NCBI GenBank assembly: GCA_024710445.1
Contig: JANJUT010000036.1
Span: 1-27,279, forward strand
Direction of reading: 5' to 3'
Length of the DNA: 27,279 bases
From: Thiobacillus sp.
GTDB lineage: Bacteria > Pseudomonadota > Gammaproteobacteria > Burkholderiales > Thiobacillaceae
Below are positions 15,288-22,290 of the stretch, in pieces (the stretch's first letter is position 1; every line of letters starts with the position of its first letter). Position numbers and translations under genes: made by a program. The notes beneath the pieces are model-generated. The model was not told the DNA's origin. It was given only the letters and a program-made list of their open reading frames with translations, and made no database searches.

Positions 15288-17668
15288 CCAAGGCCGCTAA
15301 AACCCACACCCTGGACCTTTTCGGGAACCCGGATGGCGCTGATCCCCAGTCCACGCCACCGCCTCCCCCGCCGTCTTCGGGTGACGACGGCTTGAGTGGT
15401 GAAGACGGGCTGCCGCTCGGCATTTATGCCGAACGCTGCTACCTCGCCTACGCGATGAGCGTGGTGAAGGGCCGTGCGCTGCCCTACGTCGAGGACGGCA
15501 TGAAGCCCGTTCAACGCCGCATCCTGTACTCCATGCGTGAGATGGGTCTGACGTCCAGCACCAAGCACGTCAAGTCTGCCCGGGTGGTGGGCGACGTGAT
15601 CGGCAAGCTCCATCCGCACGGCGACCAGTCCGTCTATGACGCCATGGTCCGCATGGCGCAGGGCTTCACCCTGCGCTATCCGCTGATCGACGGCCAGGGC
15701 AACTTCGGGTCGCGCGATGGCGACGGCGCGGCAGCGATGCGCTACACGGAAAGCCGCCTCACCCCCGTCGCCGAACTGCTCCTGTCGGAAATCGACATGG
15801 GGACGGTGGATTTCGTCCCCAACTACGACGGCGCCTTCCAGGAACCCGCCCTGCTTCCGGCCCGGCTACCCATGCTGCTGGCCAACGGCGCGTCCGGCAT
15901 TGCCGTCGGCATGGCCACCGAGATTCCCTCCCACAACCTGCGCGAACTCGGTTCTGCGGCCATCGCCATTCTGAAGAAACCCGCGATCAGCCTCGACAGC
16001 ATGCTGTCTCATGTGCCCGGCCCCGATTTTCCCGGCGGCGGGCAGATCATCACCGCTGCCGCCGATCTTCGTGCGGTCTATGAATCGGGTCGCGGCAGTG
16101 TGCGCGTGCGTGCGCAATGGACGGTGGAGCAGCTTGCCCGCGGCCAATGGCGCATCGTGATCACCGAACTGCCGCCTGGCGTGTCCACGGCCCAGGTGCT
16201 GACCCAGATCGAGGCGCTGGCCAACCCGCAACCCAAGACCGGCAAGAAGGATCTGTCGCCGGACCAGAAGAACCTCAAGCAGGCGATCCTCGCCCTGCTC
16301 GACAGCACACGCGACGAATCGGACGAGAAAAATCCGGTTCGCCTGGTCCTGGAACCCAGCTCGCGGAACCAGGACCCCGAAACGTTCATGCGTTTCTTCC
16401 TGGCCCAGACCAGTCTGGAAACCAATGTGCCGGTCAACCTCACGGTGATCGGCCGCGATGGTCGTCCCGGCCAGAAGGGCCTGGTGGCGTTGATCGCCGA
16501 ATGGGCGGGCTTCCGCGTCGACACCGTGCGCCGCCGCAGCCAGCATCGGCTCGAAGCAGTAAACCGGCGCGTCCACATCCTGGAAGGACGACTGACCATC
16601 CTGCTGAACATCGACGAGGTGATCCGGGTCATTCGCGAATCGGATGATCCGAAGGCTGACCTGATGGCCGCGTTTGACCTCACCGAGATACAGGCCGACG
16701 ACATCCTGGAAATTCGCCTGCGTCAGCTCGCCCGGCTCGAATCCATCAAGATCGAAAAGGAATTGAAGGAATTGCTGAGCGAACGCGACGAACTCAACCG
16801 CATCCTGGGCGATGATCATGCCCTGACGTCTCTCGTCATCGACGAGATCCGCGCCGACATGAAGAAATACGGCGATGACCGCCGCACCCGCATCGAGGCC
16901 GCGCAGTCGGTGACGGCATCAACCACGAGCGAAGAGACCATTGTGGACGAACCGGTGACCGTCATCGTGTCGCTGAATGGCTGGCTGCGCACCCGGCAAG
17001 GTCATGGCATCGACCAGGCAGCCATCCAGTACAAGACGGGCGATGGAGAAATGGCGGTCATCGAAACCCGCACAGTGAATCCGCTCATCCTCATGGACAG
17101 TAGCGGCCGCACGTATACGCTGCGCATCGCCGACCTGCCCTCCGGTCGCGGCGATGGGGTTCCGTTCACCAGTCTCGTTGAGCTGGCCAAGGGCGCGAAG
17201 CTGATTCACGCCCTTTCGGCACTGCCAGAATCCCGCTGGCTGGTATCCACCACGCTGGGCTACGGATTCATCGCCAAGTGTGCCGACATGGTGTCCCGGC
17301 AACGGGCTGGCAAGGCATTCATGACGGTCGAGGACAGCCAGACGCCCCTGCCCCCGGTCCCGGCAACGGGCGACTGGGTTGCGGTTGCCGCAAGCAACGG
17401 CAAGGCCCTGGTATTCCCCATCGAAGAAGTCAAGGAAGGCTCGGGCGGCAAGGGCGTGCAGCTGATCAAGCTCGACGACGGTGAAACGATGACCGCGCTA
17501 ACCGCATTCGACGGCCAGACCCTGATGGTGGAAGGCACCGTAAAAGGCAAACGCAGCGGCAAGCTGAAACTGTCGGGCGAGAACCTGGAGCGCTACCGCG
17601 TCCACCGAGCAAAGAAAGGCAGCCTCCTCGAAAAGGGGATGGTGGCGAGCAGACTCTGGACGGAATGA
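15284..17668 (+). CDS. parC: DNA topoisomerase IV subunit A
   Basis: 794 residues. It is the DNA-cutting subunit; Tyr154 in [10 protein letters not shown] is the catalytic tyrosine, preceded by the [16 protein letters not shown] (111-121). The residues matching E. coli Ser80 and Glu84 are Gln115 and Asp119. Residues about 1-45 extend beyond typical E. coli ParC and hold TLDLF (9-13), a six-proline run (25-30) and an acidic linker before the conserved [18 protein letters not shown]. The C-terminal region contains the beta-pinwheel repeats ([18 protein letters not shown] and others). It overlaps parE by 4 bases. A GyrA box of the gyrase type (QRRGGKG) is absent, supporting ParC. Confidence 0.97.
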   Translation: MTKAAKTHTLDLFGNPDGADPQSTPPPPPPSSGDDGLSGEDGLPLGIYAERCYLAYAMSVVKGRALPYVEDGMKPVQRRILYSMREMGLTSSTKHVKSARVVGDVIGKLHPHGDQSVYDAMVRMAQGFTLRYPLIDGQGNFGSRDGDGAAAMRYTESRLTPVAELLLSEIDMGTVDFVPNYDGAFQEPALLPARLPMLLANGASGIAVGMATEIPSHNLRELGSAAIAILKKPAISLDSMLSHVPGPDFPGGGQIITAAADLRAVYESGRGSVRVRAQWTVEQLARGQWRIVITELPPGVSTAQVLTQIEALANPQPKTGKKDLSPDQKNLKQAILALLDSTRDESDEKNPVRLVLEPSSRNQDPETFMRFFLAQTSLETNVPVNLTVIGRDGRPGQKGLVALIAEWAGFRVDTVRRRSQHRLEAVNRRVHILEGRLTILLNIDEVIRVIRESDDPKADLMAAFDLTEIQADDILEIRLRQLARLESIKIEKELKELLSERDELNRILGDDHALTSLVIDEIRADMKKYGDDRRTRIEAAQSVTASTTSEETIVDEPVTVIVSLNGWLRTRQGHGIDQAAIQYKTGDGEMAVIETRTVNPLILMDSSGRTYTLRIADLPSGRGDGVPFTSLVELAKGAKLIHALSALPESRWLVSTTLGYGFIAKCADMVSRQRAGKAFMTVEDSQTPLPPVPATGDWVAVAASNGKALVFPIEEVKEGSGGKGVQLIKLDDGETMTALTAFDGQTLMVEGTVKGKRSGKLKLSGENLERYRVHRAKKGSLLEKGMVASRLWTE

Positions 17669-17679
17669 TCGGGCTGGCC

Positions 17680-17697
17680 TGGCGCTCATGGGCGCCA
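17680..17697 (+). terminator. Short hairpin after parC
   Basis: TGGCGC (17680-17685) and GCGCCA (17692-17697) form a six-base stem with a six-base loop, 12 bases after the parC stop. No T-run follows, so termination here is uncertain. Confidence 0.25.
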
Positions 17698-17721
17698 TCA
17701 AGAGCATCGATTAGAGCTTCT

Positions 17722-17799
17722 CGGCTACGCGCTAGCCGCCGCCGTTGATGGACTGGCTAAGGGCGGGGGGAAGTGCCGGGAAATGCGCTGAAGGCCTAA
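17722..17799 (+). pseudogene. Decayed pepN 3' end with internal deletion
   Basis: CGGCTACGCGCT at about 17722 matches pepN 6671-6682 (GSGYALAA). From 17738 to 17799 the sequence aligns with pepN 6816-6878, the last codons including AAVEGLAKD...NALKA and the stop, at roughly 79 percent by eye with one single-base gap. The about 130 pepN bases between these blocks are missing, and a GCCGCC run at the joint may explain the deletion. The frame is broken. Same orientation as pepN. It lies between parC and the GbsR operon. Confidence 0.6.
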
Positions 17800-17895
17800 A
17801 TTGGCTGCGTCTTTCTAGGCCAAAGATGCGCATCCCCTATACCCAGCATTTCACCGCCTCGATTTCATTCAACTGTAGTCATTCGTGTATCAATA

Positions 17896-17937
17896 ATAAT
17901 TCTGTTATTTCTGTCTTGACAGAAATAACAGAATTAT
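17896..17937 (+). promoter_or_regulatory. Perfect inverted repeat, operator of the GbsR-type regulator
   Basis: Two 20-base arms (17896-17915 and 17918-17937) are exact reverse complements around a 2-base TT centre. The core half-site is CTGTTATTTCTGTC. The -35 hexamer TTGACA lies at the centre, so a dimer bound here would block RNA polymerase. The gene starts 13 bases later. A second, imperfect copy lies in front of the next gene (18496-18525). Confidence 0.8.
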
Positions 17938-17944
17938 CTACATT
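17916..17944 (+). promoter_or_regulatory. Promoter of the GbsR-type regulator, probably leaderless
   Basis: TTGACA (17916-17921, perfect) and TACATT (17939-17944) are 17 bases apart. The start of transcription would fall at about 17951, the A of the ATG, and no Shine-Dalgarno is visible upstream. The -35 lies in the inverted repeat. Confidence 0.6.
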
Positions 17945-17950
17945 GACCAC

Positions 17951-18484
17951 ATGAAACTTAATCCAGTCGCTCAGCGCTTCATCCTTCACTGGGGTGAAAT
18001 GGGGTCCAAGTGGGGGGTCAACCGTACGGTGTCCCAAATCCACGCCCTGCTCTATCTGTTTGGCAAACCCTTGCCGGCCGATGAGATCGCCGAGACGCTT
18101 GAAGTCGCCCGCTCCAACGTGAGCACCAGCCTTAAAGAGCTCCAGAACTGGAACCTTATCCACGTTGTTCACGTGATGGGAGATCGCCGCGACCACTTTT
18201 CAACGTCTGGCGACGTATGGGAATTGTTCAGAACCGTGGTGCGCGAGCGCAAGGAACGTGAGTTCGACCCAACCATCAACGTACTGCAAGATTGCCTTGC
18301 CAGCGCCGAGTTATCCAAGGAAGACGCCGTGTCTCAGCAGCGCATCAAAGAGACGCTGGCCTTGATGGAATCCCTCTCAACCTGGGGCGAGCAAATGCTC
18401 AAGCTTGAGCCGGCTACGTTAATGAAAGTCATGAAATTGGGTGCAAAGATCCAAAATTTGCTGCTCCCAAAAACCGGAGGGTGA
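17951..18484 (+). CDS. GbsR/MarR-type winged-helix transcriptional regulator
   Basis: 177 residues. LHWGEMGSKWGVNRTVSQIHALLYLFGKPLPADEIAETLEVARSNVSTSLKELQNWNLI is the diagnostic N-terminus of the GbsR group: a winged helix-turn-helix with recognition helix around VARSNVSTSLKEL (57-69). The C-terminal helices (about 95-170) probably form the dimerisation part. It most likely represses itself and the downstream operon through CTGTTATTTCTGTC-type sites. An ATG start without leader is likely. The ligand is unknown; characterised GbsR relatives respond to choline, but the operon here has no choline genes, so that should not be transferred. Confidence 0.87.
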   Translation: MKLNPVAQRFILHWGEMGSKWGVNRTVSQIHALLYLFGKPLPADEIAETLEVARSNVSTSLKELQNWNLIHVVHVMGDRRDHFSTSGDVWELFRTVVRERKEREFDPTINVLQDCLASAELSKEDAVSQQRIKETLALMESLSTWGEQMLKLEPATLMKVMKLGAKIQNLLLPKTGG

Positions 18485-18495
18485 GTTTTTTTACC

Positions 18496-18525
18496 CTGTT
18501 ATTTCTGTCGATACTGAAATTACTG
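18496..18525 (+). promoter_or_regulatory. Second operator copy, in front of the DCC operon
   Basis: The left half CTGTTATTTCTGTC is identical to the arm of the upstream inverted repeat; after the same 2-base gap the right half TACTGAAATTACTG matches the expected arm at 10 of 14 positions. AAGGA at 18530-18534 is the ribosome binding site for the ATG at 18541. Confidence 0.7.
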
Positions 18526-18540
18526 AATAAAGGAAAAGTC

Positions 18541-19002
18541 ATGAAAACCCAATTCCCTCTCACGATCTACTTCGACGCCTCATGCATTTTGTGCAAAAGC
18601 GAGATGCAGAACATCAATCTGCATGACACCAACAATCAACTGCTACTGATTGACTGTTCATCGCCAGCATTCGATGACACGCCATTTCAAGCAGAAGGCA
18701 TTACCCGCGAAGCCATGATGAACTGCCTGCACGCCCAATATGCCGATGGGCAATGGATCAAAGGCGTGGCTGCTTTTGAGGTGATTTATCGCGCAGTCGG
18801 AATGGCTTCTATCGCGAAACTATGGGGGCACCCGCTCACCCGTCCGCTCGCCGAGCACGCCTACCCATGGGTCGTCAAACACCGACACGCCCTCTCCGCG
18901 ATAGGCCTTCACAAGTTATTCAACCTGTGGAGCAAGCGGGCAGCACACCGTGCAAACCAACGCAGTCGCGCCTGTGCCAATGACCGATGCACGATCAACT
19001 AA
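18541..19002 (+). CDS. DCC-family (DUF393) thiol-disulfide oxidoreductase-like protein
   Basis: 153 residues from the ATG at 18541; the GTG at 18481 in the same frame overlaps the regulator and the operator and is rejected. The motif IYFDASCILCKSEM (Asp12, Cys15, Cys18) is the DxxCxxC signature of the DUF393/YuxK group, with a thioredoxin-like start. The usual glycine before the first cysteine is replaced by serine. The rest (VIYRAVGMASIAKLWGHPLTRPLAEHAYPWVVKHRHAL) is the characteristic helical tail. Redox role is inferred from the family; substrates are unknown. First gene of a five-gene operon under the second operator. Confidence 0.88.
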   Translation: MKTQFPLTIYFDASCILCKSEMQNINLHDTNNQLLLIDCSSPAFDDTPFQAEGITREAMMNCLHAQYADGQWIKGVAAFEVIYRAVGMASIAKLWGHPLTRPLAEHAYPWVVKHRHALSAIGLHKLFNLWSKRAAHRANQRSRACANDRCTIN

Positions 19003-19018
19003 TTCTCGGGAGACAACC

Positions 19019-19354
19019 ATGAAACTCACTCTATTCTTCGCCACGCTGGGCCTCTGCATCACAGTCGTCAGCATCGCCATGCTTTATCTTCGGCACACCA
19101 CCCGACAGGTGATTAGCGAGTTGTGCCAATCCAATGCGGGTGCCGAGTTTTGGCTGCGCAGCGCAGACATCCTCGCCTACAGCGGATCGCTCATGCTGGT
19201 GCTGATCTTTGGCAACGCCACCACCACCCAGGACTGGGTCGAGGTGGTGCGGATCACACTGATACTCACCCTGAGTGGCTTGTTCGTCACTGTGATGTTT
19301 GTGGCACGCAATGTCTGGAAAACGGTTGCCCCACAAACTGGGAGGCCAACATGA
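19019..19354 (+). CDS. Small membrane protein of the GbsR-linked operon
   Basis: 111 residues from the ATG at 19019, with GGGAGA at 19008-19013 as ribosome binding site. Hydrophobic segments at about 3-22, 47-63 and 76-98 indicate three membrane helices. No family is recognised. It is 16 bases after the DCC gene and its stop overlaps the SDR start (ATGA). Probably an accessory membrane component of whatever the operon does. Confidence 0.8.
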   Translation: MKLTLFFATLGLCITVVSIAMLYLRHTTRQVISELCQSNAGAEFWLRSADILAYSGSLMLVLIFGNATTTQDWVEVVRITLILTLSGLFVTVMFVARNVWKTVAPQTGRPT

Positions 19355-20232
19355 ACATCCTTGTTTGCGGTGCAAACGGGTTCGTTGGGCGGCACTTGTC
19401 ACAAGCGCTTTCCCAGGCTGGCCATACGGTCCGCAGGGGGGTTCGCAATCCAACCCAGCCACATGACATTGCAATGGATTATCGAACCGATACCCAAAAA
19501 AGCATCTGGCTGCCCAGGCTGGACGGCATCTCGGTTGTGATCAATGCAGTGGGCGTGTTGCGTGACCATCCTCAACACCCCATGAGCCAACTGCATGCTG
19601 ACACACCCAAGGCGCTTTTCTCGGCCTGCGCCGGGTCGGGTGTCGAGCGCATCATCCAGCTGTCCGCACTGGGGGTAGACCGTGGCATCAACACGCCCTA
19701 TTTCAATACGCGCCTCTCTGCCGAAGCCCTACTCGATAGCCTGCCCGGCTCGATCAAAAGACTGATTCTTCGGCCCTCGCTGATCTACGGACACGACGGC
19801 GCAAGTGCACGGATGTTCCGATTTCTGGCTCGCATGCCCATTCATGTTTTACCTGGTGGCGGCCCACAACGCCTGCAACCCGTCCATATCAACGACATTT
19901 GCGACGCAGTGGTGCGCTGGCTAGGCGACCCCAACGCAAAAAGCCAGACTATCTCTGCCGTGGGCGACGGTGCCACAACGATGCGAGGGATGCTGGATAG
20001 CTATCGCGAACAGGATAAACACGCCCCTGCACTTCATCTCAGCGTGCCGGCTGGGTTGATGCGGTTGGCCGCACGCATCGGCGATGTCATTCCATCAAGC
20101 CCGCTATGCAGCGACACCTTATCCATGCTTTCCGCAGGCAACACCGCAGACAGCTCAGGATTCGCAACCTTACTCGGCAGGCCGCCCCTGAGCTACAGGC
20201 AATTCATATCGCTGGCGCATTCAAATGGGTAA
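19351..20232 (+). CDS. Atypical SDR / NAD(P)-binding epimerase-like protein
   Basis: 293 residues. The N-terminal MNILVCGANGFVGRHLSQAL is a GxxGxxG Rossmann motif (GANGFVG, residues 7-13). LDGISVVINAVGVLRD and GVERIIQLSALGVDRG are the next strands. The classical YxxxK is absent, and a R-x-S-A-E-A-L-L (KAEE-like) segment follows instead, as in atypical SDRs related to NDUFA9. The LILRPSLIYG block is typical for this group. It overlaps the preceding gene by 4 bases and the next by 8. It probably binds NAD(P) as a redox or quinone-related accessory enzyme; the substrate is unknown. Confidence 0.88.
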   Translation: MNILVCGANGFVGRHLSQALSQAGHTVRRGVRNPTQPHDIAMDYRTDTQKSIWLPRLDGISVVINAVGVLRDHPQHPMSQLHADTPKALFSACAGSGVERIIQLSALGVDRGINTPYFNTRLSAEALLDSLPGSIKRLILRPSLIYGHDGASARMFRFLARMPIHVLPGGGPQRLQPVHINDICDAVVRWLGDPNAKSQTISAVGDGATTMRGMLDSYREQDKHAPALHLSVPAGLMRLAARIGDVIPSSPLCSDTLSMLSAGNTADSSGFATLLGRPPLSYRQFISLAHSNG

Positions 20233-20599
20233 AACAGATCAGCGCGCAGCCCGTTTGTCGCTTGCCGTGGTTTGGCTGGCTACGGGCGCCTTGTCACTTG
20301 GCATCTACCCGCAAGCCGGTAGCTTGTTGTTGCTTGAGCGCGTCGGCCTGCAGGGTGACGCCGCACTCTTCGCCCTGTATCTCGCCGCCTCGATGGACGT
20401 GGCCCTGGGGCTACTCACGCTGTTCGCTCCCCGAAAAGCCTTATGGCAGTTTCAGGCAGCGCTCATCGTCGTCTACACCTTGGTCATTTCCATTGGCTTA
20501 CCCGAGTTCTGGCTGCACCCATTCGGGCCTGTACTCAAGAATCTGCCCATTCTCGTTTTGCTCGGCCTGCTTCATAAATATGAGGGAAAACCATCATGA
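20225..20599 (+). CDS. DoxX-like membrane protein
   Basis: 124 residues from the ATG at 20225, overlapping the SDR gene by 8 bases. Four hydrophobic helices (about 10-27, 45-66, 74-92, 104-118) and the pattern LATGALSLGIYPQ ... LYLAASMDVALGLLTLF fit the DoxX-like membrane family. Such proteins often accompany SDR and DUF2269 proteins in operons like this one. Its stop overlaps the next start (ATGA). Confidence 0.82.
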   Translation: MGKTDQRAARLSLAVVWLATGALSLGIYPQAGSLLLLERVGLQGDAALFALYLAASMDVALGLLTLFAPRKALWQFQAALIVVYTLVISIGLPEFWLHPFGPVLKNLPILVLLGLLHKYEGKPS

Positions 20600-21063
20600 C
20601 AGCCTACCTGCTGTTGAAATGGGTCCATATCCTGTCCAGCGTTTTGCTGGTCGGCACAGGCTTTGGGAGCGCTTTCTATTTGTTCTTCATTCACCGCACG
20701 CAAAACGTACAGGCAATTGCCGCTGTCTCGCGGCTGGTTGTCAAGGCAGACTATTGGTTCACGGCACCCGCCGTCATCACTCAACCCTTAACAGGGTTGC
20801 TCATGGTCTCAATGGCAGGCTATCCGTTAACGCAGGGCTGGTTACTGTGGACACTCGTGCTCTATGCCCTGGCAGGCGCATGCTGGCTACCGGTTGTCTG
20901 GCTGCAAATCAAAATGGCGAAAATGGCCGCAACGGCACAGGCCAGTAGCGCGACACTCCCTCCGCGCTACTGGCAATACACTCGATATTGGGAATGGCTT
21001 GGCTATCCTGCCTTTATTGCCATGCTGGGTATTTATGCACTGATGGTTTTCAAGCCGGCTTAG
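20596..21063 (+). CDS. DUF2269 integral membrane protein
   Basis: 155 residues. YLLLKWVHILSSVLLVGTGFGSAFYLFF at the N-terminus, with His11 in KWVHI, is the hallmark of DUF2269. Four membrane helices are visible (about 6-30, 57-75, 84-104, 133-152). Members are predicted to be redox or heme-linked, which is unproven. Last gene of the GbsR-linked operon, with a 4-base overlap to the DoxX-like gene. Confidence 0.85.
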   Translation: MTAYLLLKWVHILSSVLLVGTGFGSAFYLFFIHRTQNVQAIAAVSRLVVKADYWFTAPAVITQPLTGLLMVSMAGYPLTQGWLLWTLVLYALAGACWLPVVWLQIKMAKMAATAQASSATLPPRYWQYTRYWEWLGYPAFIAMLGIYALMVFKPA

Positions 21064-21084
21064 GAATAACAGCGGACAAACAAC

Positions 21085-21125
21085 AATTTTCTGACTGCCC
21101 AACAACTGAGGTTGATCAGAAAGTT
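21085..21125 (+). other. Imperfect inverted repeat after the GbsR-linked operon
   Basis: AATTTTCTGA (21085-21094) and TCAGAAAGTT (21116-21125) pair at 9 of 10 positions around a 21-base loop. The stem is AT-rich and no T-run follows, so a terminator role is doubtful; a recombination scar or operator is equally possible. Confidence 0.3.
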
Positions 21126-21207
21126 ATTACTTAATCAGCTCGGGCTCGGTCCATCGCCGCAGCGAGAAACAGGGCCAGACACCCTATTGGTCTCGGATAG
21201 ATAGGAC

Positions 21208-21570
21208 CTAAGCCGCCTGCGCCAGTGTAAAGTCGACCCGCACCTTATCGAACGGACACACGATTTTTCCGCTCTCGGTTTTTTCCAGCAGGCCGGTTTC
21301 CAGCAGCGCATGCACGTCGCGGTGGACGGATTTGACGTCGCGTTCCAGCCTGCGGGCCAGTTCGCGCAGGCTCATTTCGCCGGCGCCGCTCATGGCTTCC
21401 AGTACGCCCCAGCGCTTGGGGCTGATTTCGGAGAACAACAATTCTGGGCTGGCGTAGCTGAAGGTGAACTGCTGGACGCGCCCGGATTTGGCTGCCTGGC
21501 GTATGCCTTTTGCACCGGCCTTGAGCGCGGCTTTCCAGTCGGGATTGATTTCGATGACAGCGGTTTTCAT
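21208..21570 (-). CDS. TumA-type antitoxin, winged-helix DNA-binding protein
   Basis: 120 residues. The body RWGVLEAMSGAGEMSLRELARRLERDVKSVHRDVHALLETGLLEKTESGKIVCPF (about 53-107) is a winged helix-turn-helix of the HVO_A0114 group, which is the usual partner of TumE toxins. The N-terminal ~50 residues (AALKAGAKGIRQAAKSGRVQQFTFSYASPELLFSEIS) fit that family's toxin-binding part. The ATG at 21570 overlaps the toxin stop in an ATGA, so the toxin gene comes first and antitoxin synthesis is coupled to it. Autoregulation is expected but the operator is not clear. Confidence 0.85.
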   Translation of the reverse strand: MKTAVIEINPDWKAALKAGAKGIRQAAKSGRVQQFTFSYASPELLFSEISPKRWGVLEAMSGAGEMSLRELARRLERDVKSVHRDVHALLETGLLEKTESGKIVCPFDKVRVDFTLAQAA

Positions 21571-21848
21571 TCAACTCTCCTTTCAACTTCTGCCAGAAAA
21601 TCATCCAGCAGCTGGTCGATGGAAACAAAACGGTAGGCAGATTCTTTTCCATCCAGATGCCTGTGGTCGCCCTTGCCGCGCTCATTGTCAAAACCGACGA
21701 GGCGTTTGCCATCCAGGATATAGACCAGGCGATACTTGAAGGCATGGTCGCAGGGCGGCACCGGGCAATGCAGCTTCCATATTTTCATCTCGACCAAGCC
21801 ACCGTTGGGCAGGCGCTGACGATGCTGCTTGAGCAATTCGGCCTTCAT
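21567..21848 (-). CDS. TumE-type toxin (DUF6516)
   Basis: 93 residues from the ATG at 21848; a TTG at 21887 would add 13 residues not typical of the family. VEMKIWKLHCPVPPCDHAFKYRLVYI followed by GKRLVGFDNERGKGDHRH (48-65) is the family signature, in particular the FDNERGKGDHRH block. TumE proteins are toxins of type II modules with HVO_A0114-like antitoxins; the molecular target is not certain. The stop overlaps the antitoxin ATG. Confidence 0.85.
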   Translation of the reverse strand: MKAELLKQHRQRLPNGGLVEMKIWKLHCPVPPCDHAFKYRLVYILDGKRLVGFDNERGKGDHRHLDGKESAYRFVSIDQLLDDFLAEVERRVE

Positions 21849-21941
21849 GTTGGCATTCTTGACAACATCCAGGAGTAAGTCAAGCAACCTGATGGCCGGG
21901 GTCGGGCTGACCTATCCAAACGGGATGGTGACCTCACCCTT

Positions 21942-22145
21942 TCACCGCCCCCGGCACCGTTTTTTTTCACACGCTTGTTGCAGCCGCTTGATAGCACCAT
22001 CGGCCTCGAAGGTCCGTCCGGCTGCGATGTCAGCCAGACCACGGAGGGCGTCGTCAATGAGCAGCAAATGAATGCGCTCACGTTCCCGTGCAAATGGCTC
22101 GTCGCACTGAAGGAGCATTTCACGTTCGTTTTCGCTCTGCGTCAT
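21942..22145 (-). CDS. Small antitoxin-like hypothetical protein
   Basis: 67 residues from the ATG at 22145 with AAGGAAAG 6 bases upstream. DALRGLADIAAGRTFEADGAIKRLQQ resembles the C-terminal region of RelB/ParD-type antitoxins (ALRGLADIEAGR-like). The C-terminus EKKRCRGR derives from an A8 run. No partner toxin follows; the next gene is TumE. It begins 43 bases after the stop of the AHSA1 remnant. Could be an orphan antitoxin or a remnant. Confidence 0.55.
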   Translation of the reverse strand: MTQSENEREMLLQCDEPFARERERIHLLLIDDALRGLADIAAGRTFEADGAIKRLQQACEKKRCRGR

Positions 22146-22188
22146 TGTTTCTTTCCTTGGGGGATCCGGATCATGCAGGCTCTCATCT

Positions 22189-22290
22189 TCAAATACCCCG
22201 CTTGACCATGGCAACCAGTTGATCGAGCGCCACGCCCCAGCCTTGTTCAAAGTCCATGGCTGCGTGCATCCGGCATTCCGCTGCTGTTGG
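22189..22290 (-). pseudogene. AHSA1/SRPBCC gene, C-terminal remnant
   Basis: In the minus frame ending at 22189, MDFEQGWGVALDQLVAMVKR matches the highly conserved end of AHSA1/SRPBCC proteins (GFEQGWG..LDQLV). Similarity seems to continue upstream as AECRMHAAM to about 22290. No start codon or N-terminal part is present here; the matching N-terminal part is at 25159-25045, next to arsR. The first conserved glycine of GFEQGWG is Asp. Confidence 0.7.

Noticed and set aside
15866..16819. Antisense ORF of 317 codons opposite parC
   Set aside because: Mirror of the parC codon bias without recognisable domains or a ribosome binding site.
17951..18484. Assigning the GbsR-type regulator to choline/betaine control
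   Set aside because: The linked operon has no betaine genes; only the fold is shared.
21940..21970. GC-rich stretch followed by T8 on the plus strand as a rho-independent terminator
   Set aside because: No stable stem precedes the T-run, and no plus-strand gene ends there; the run is part of a minus-strand Lys-coding stretch.
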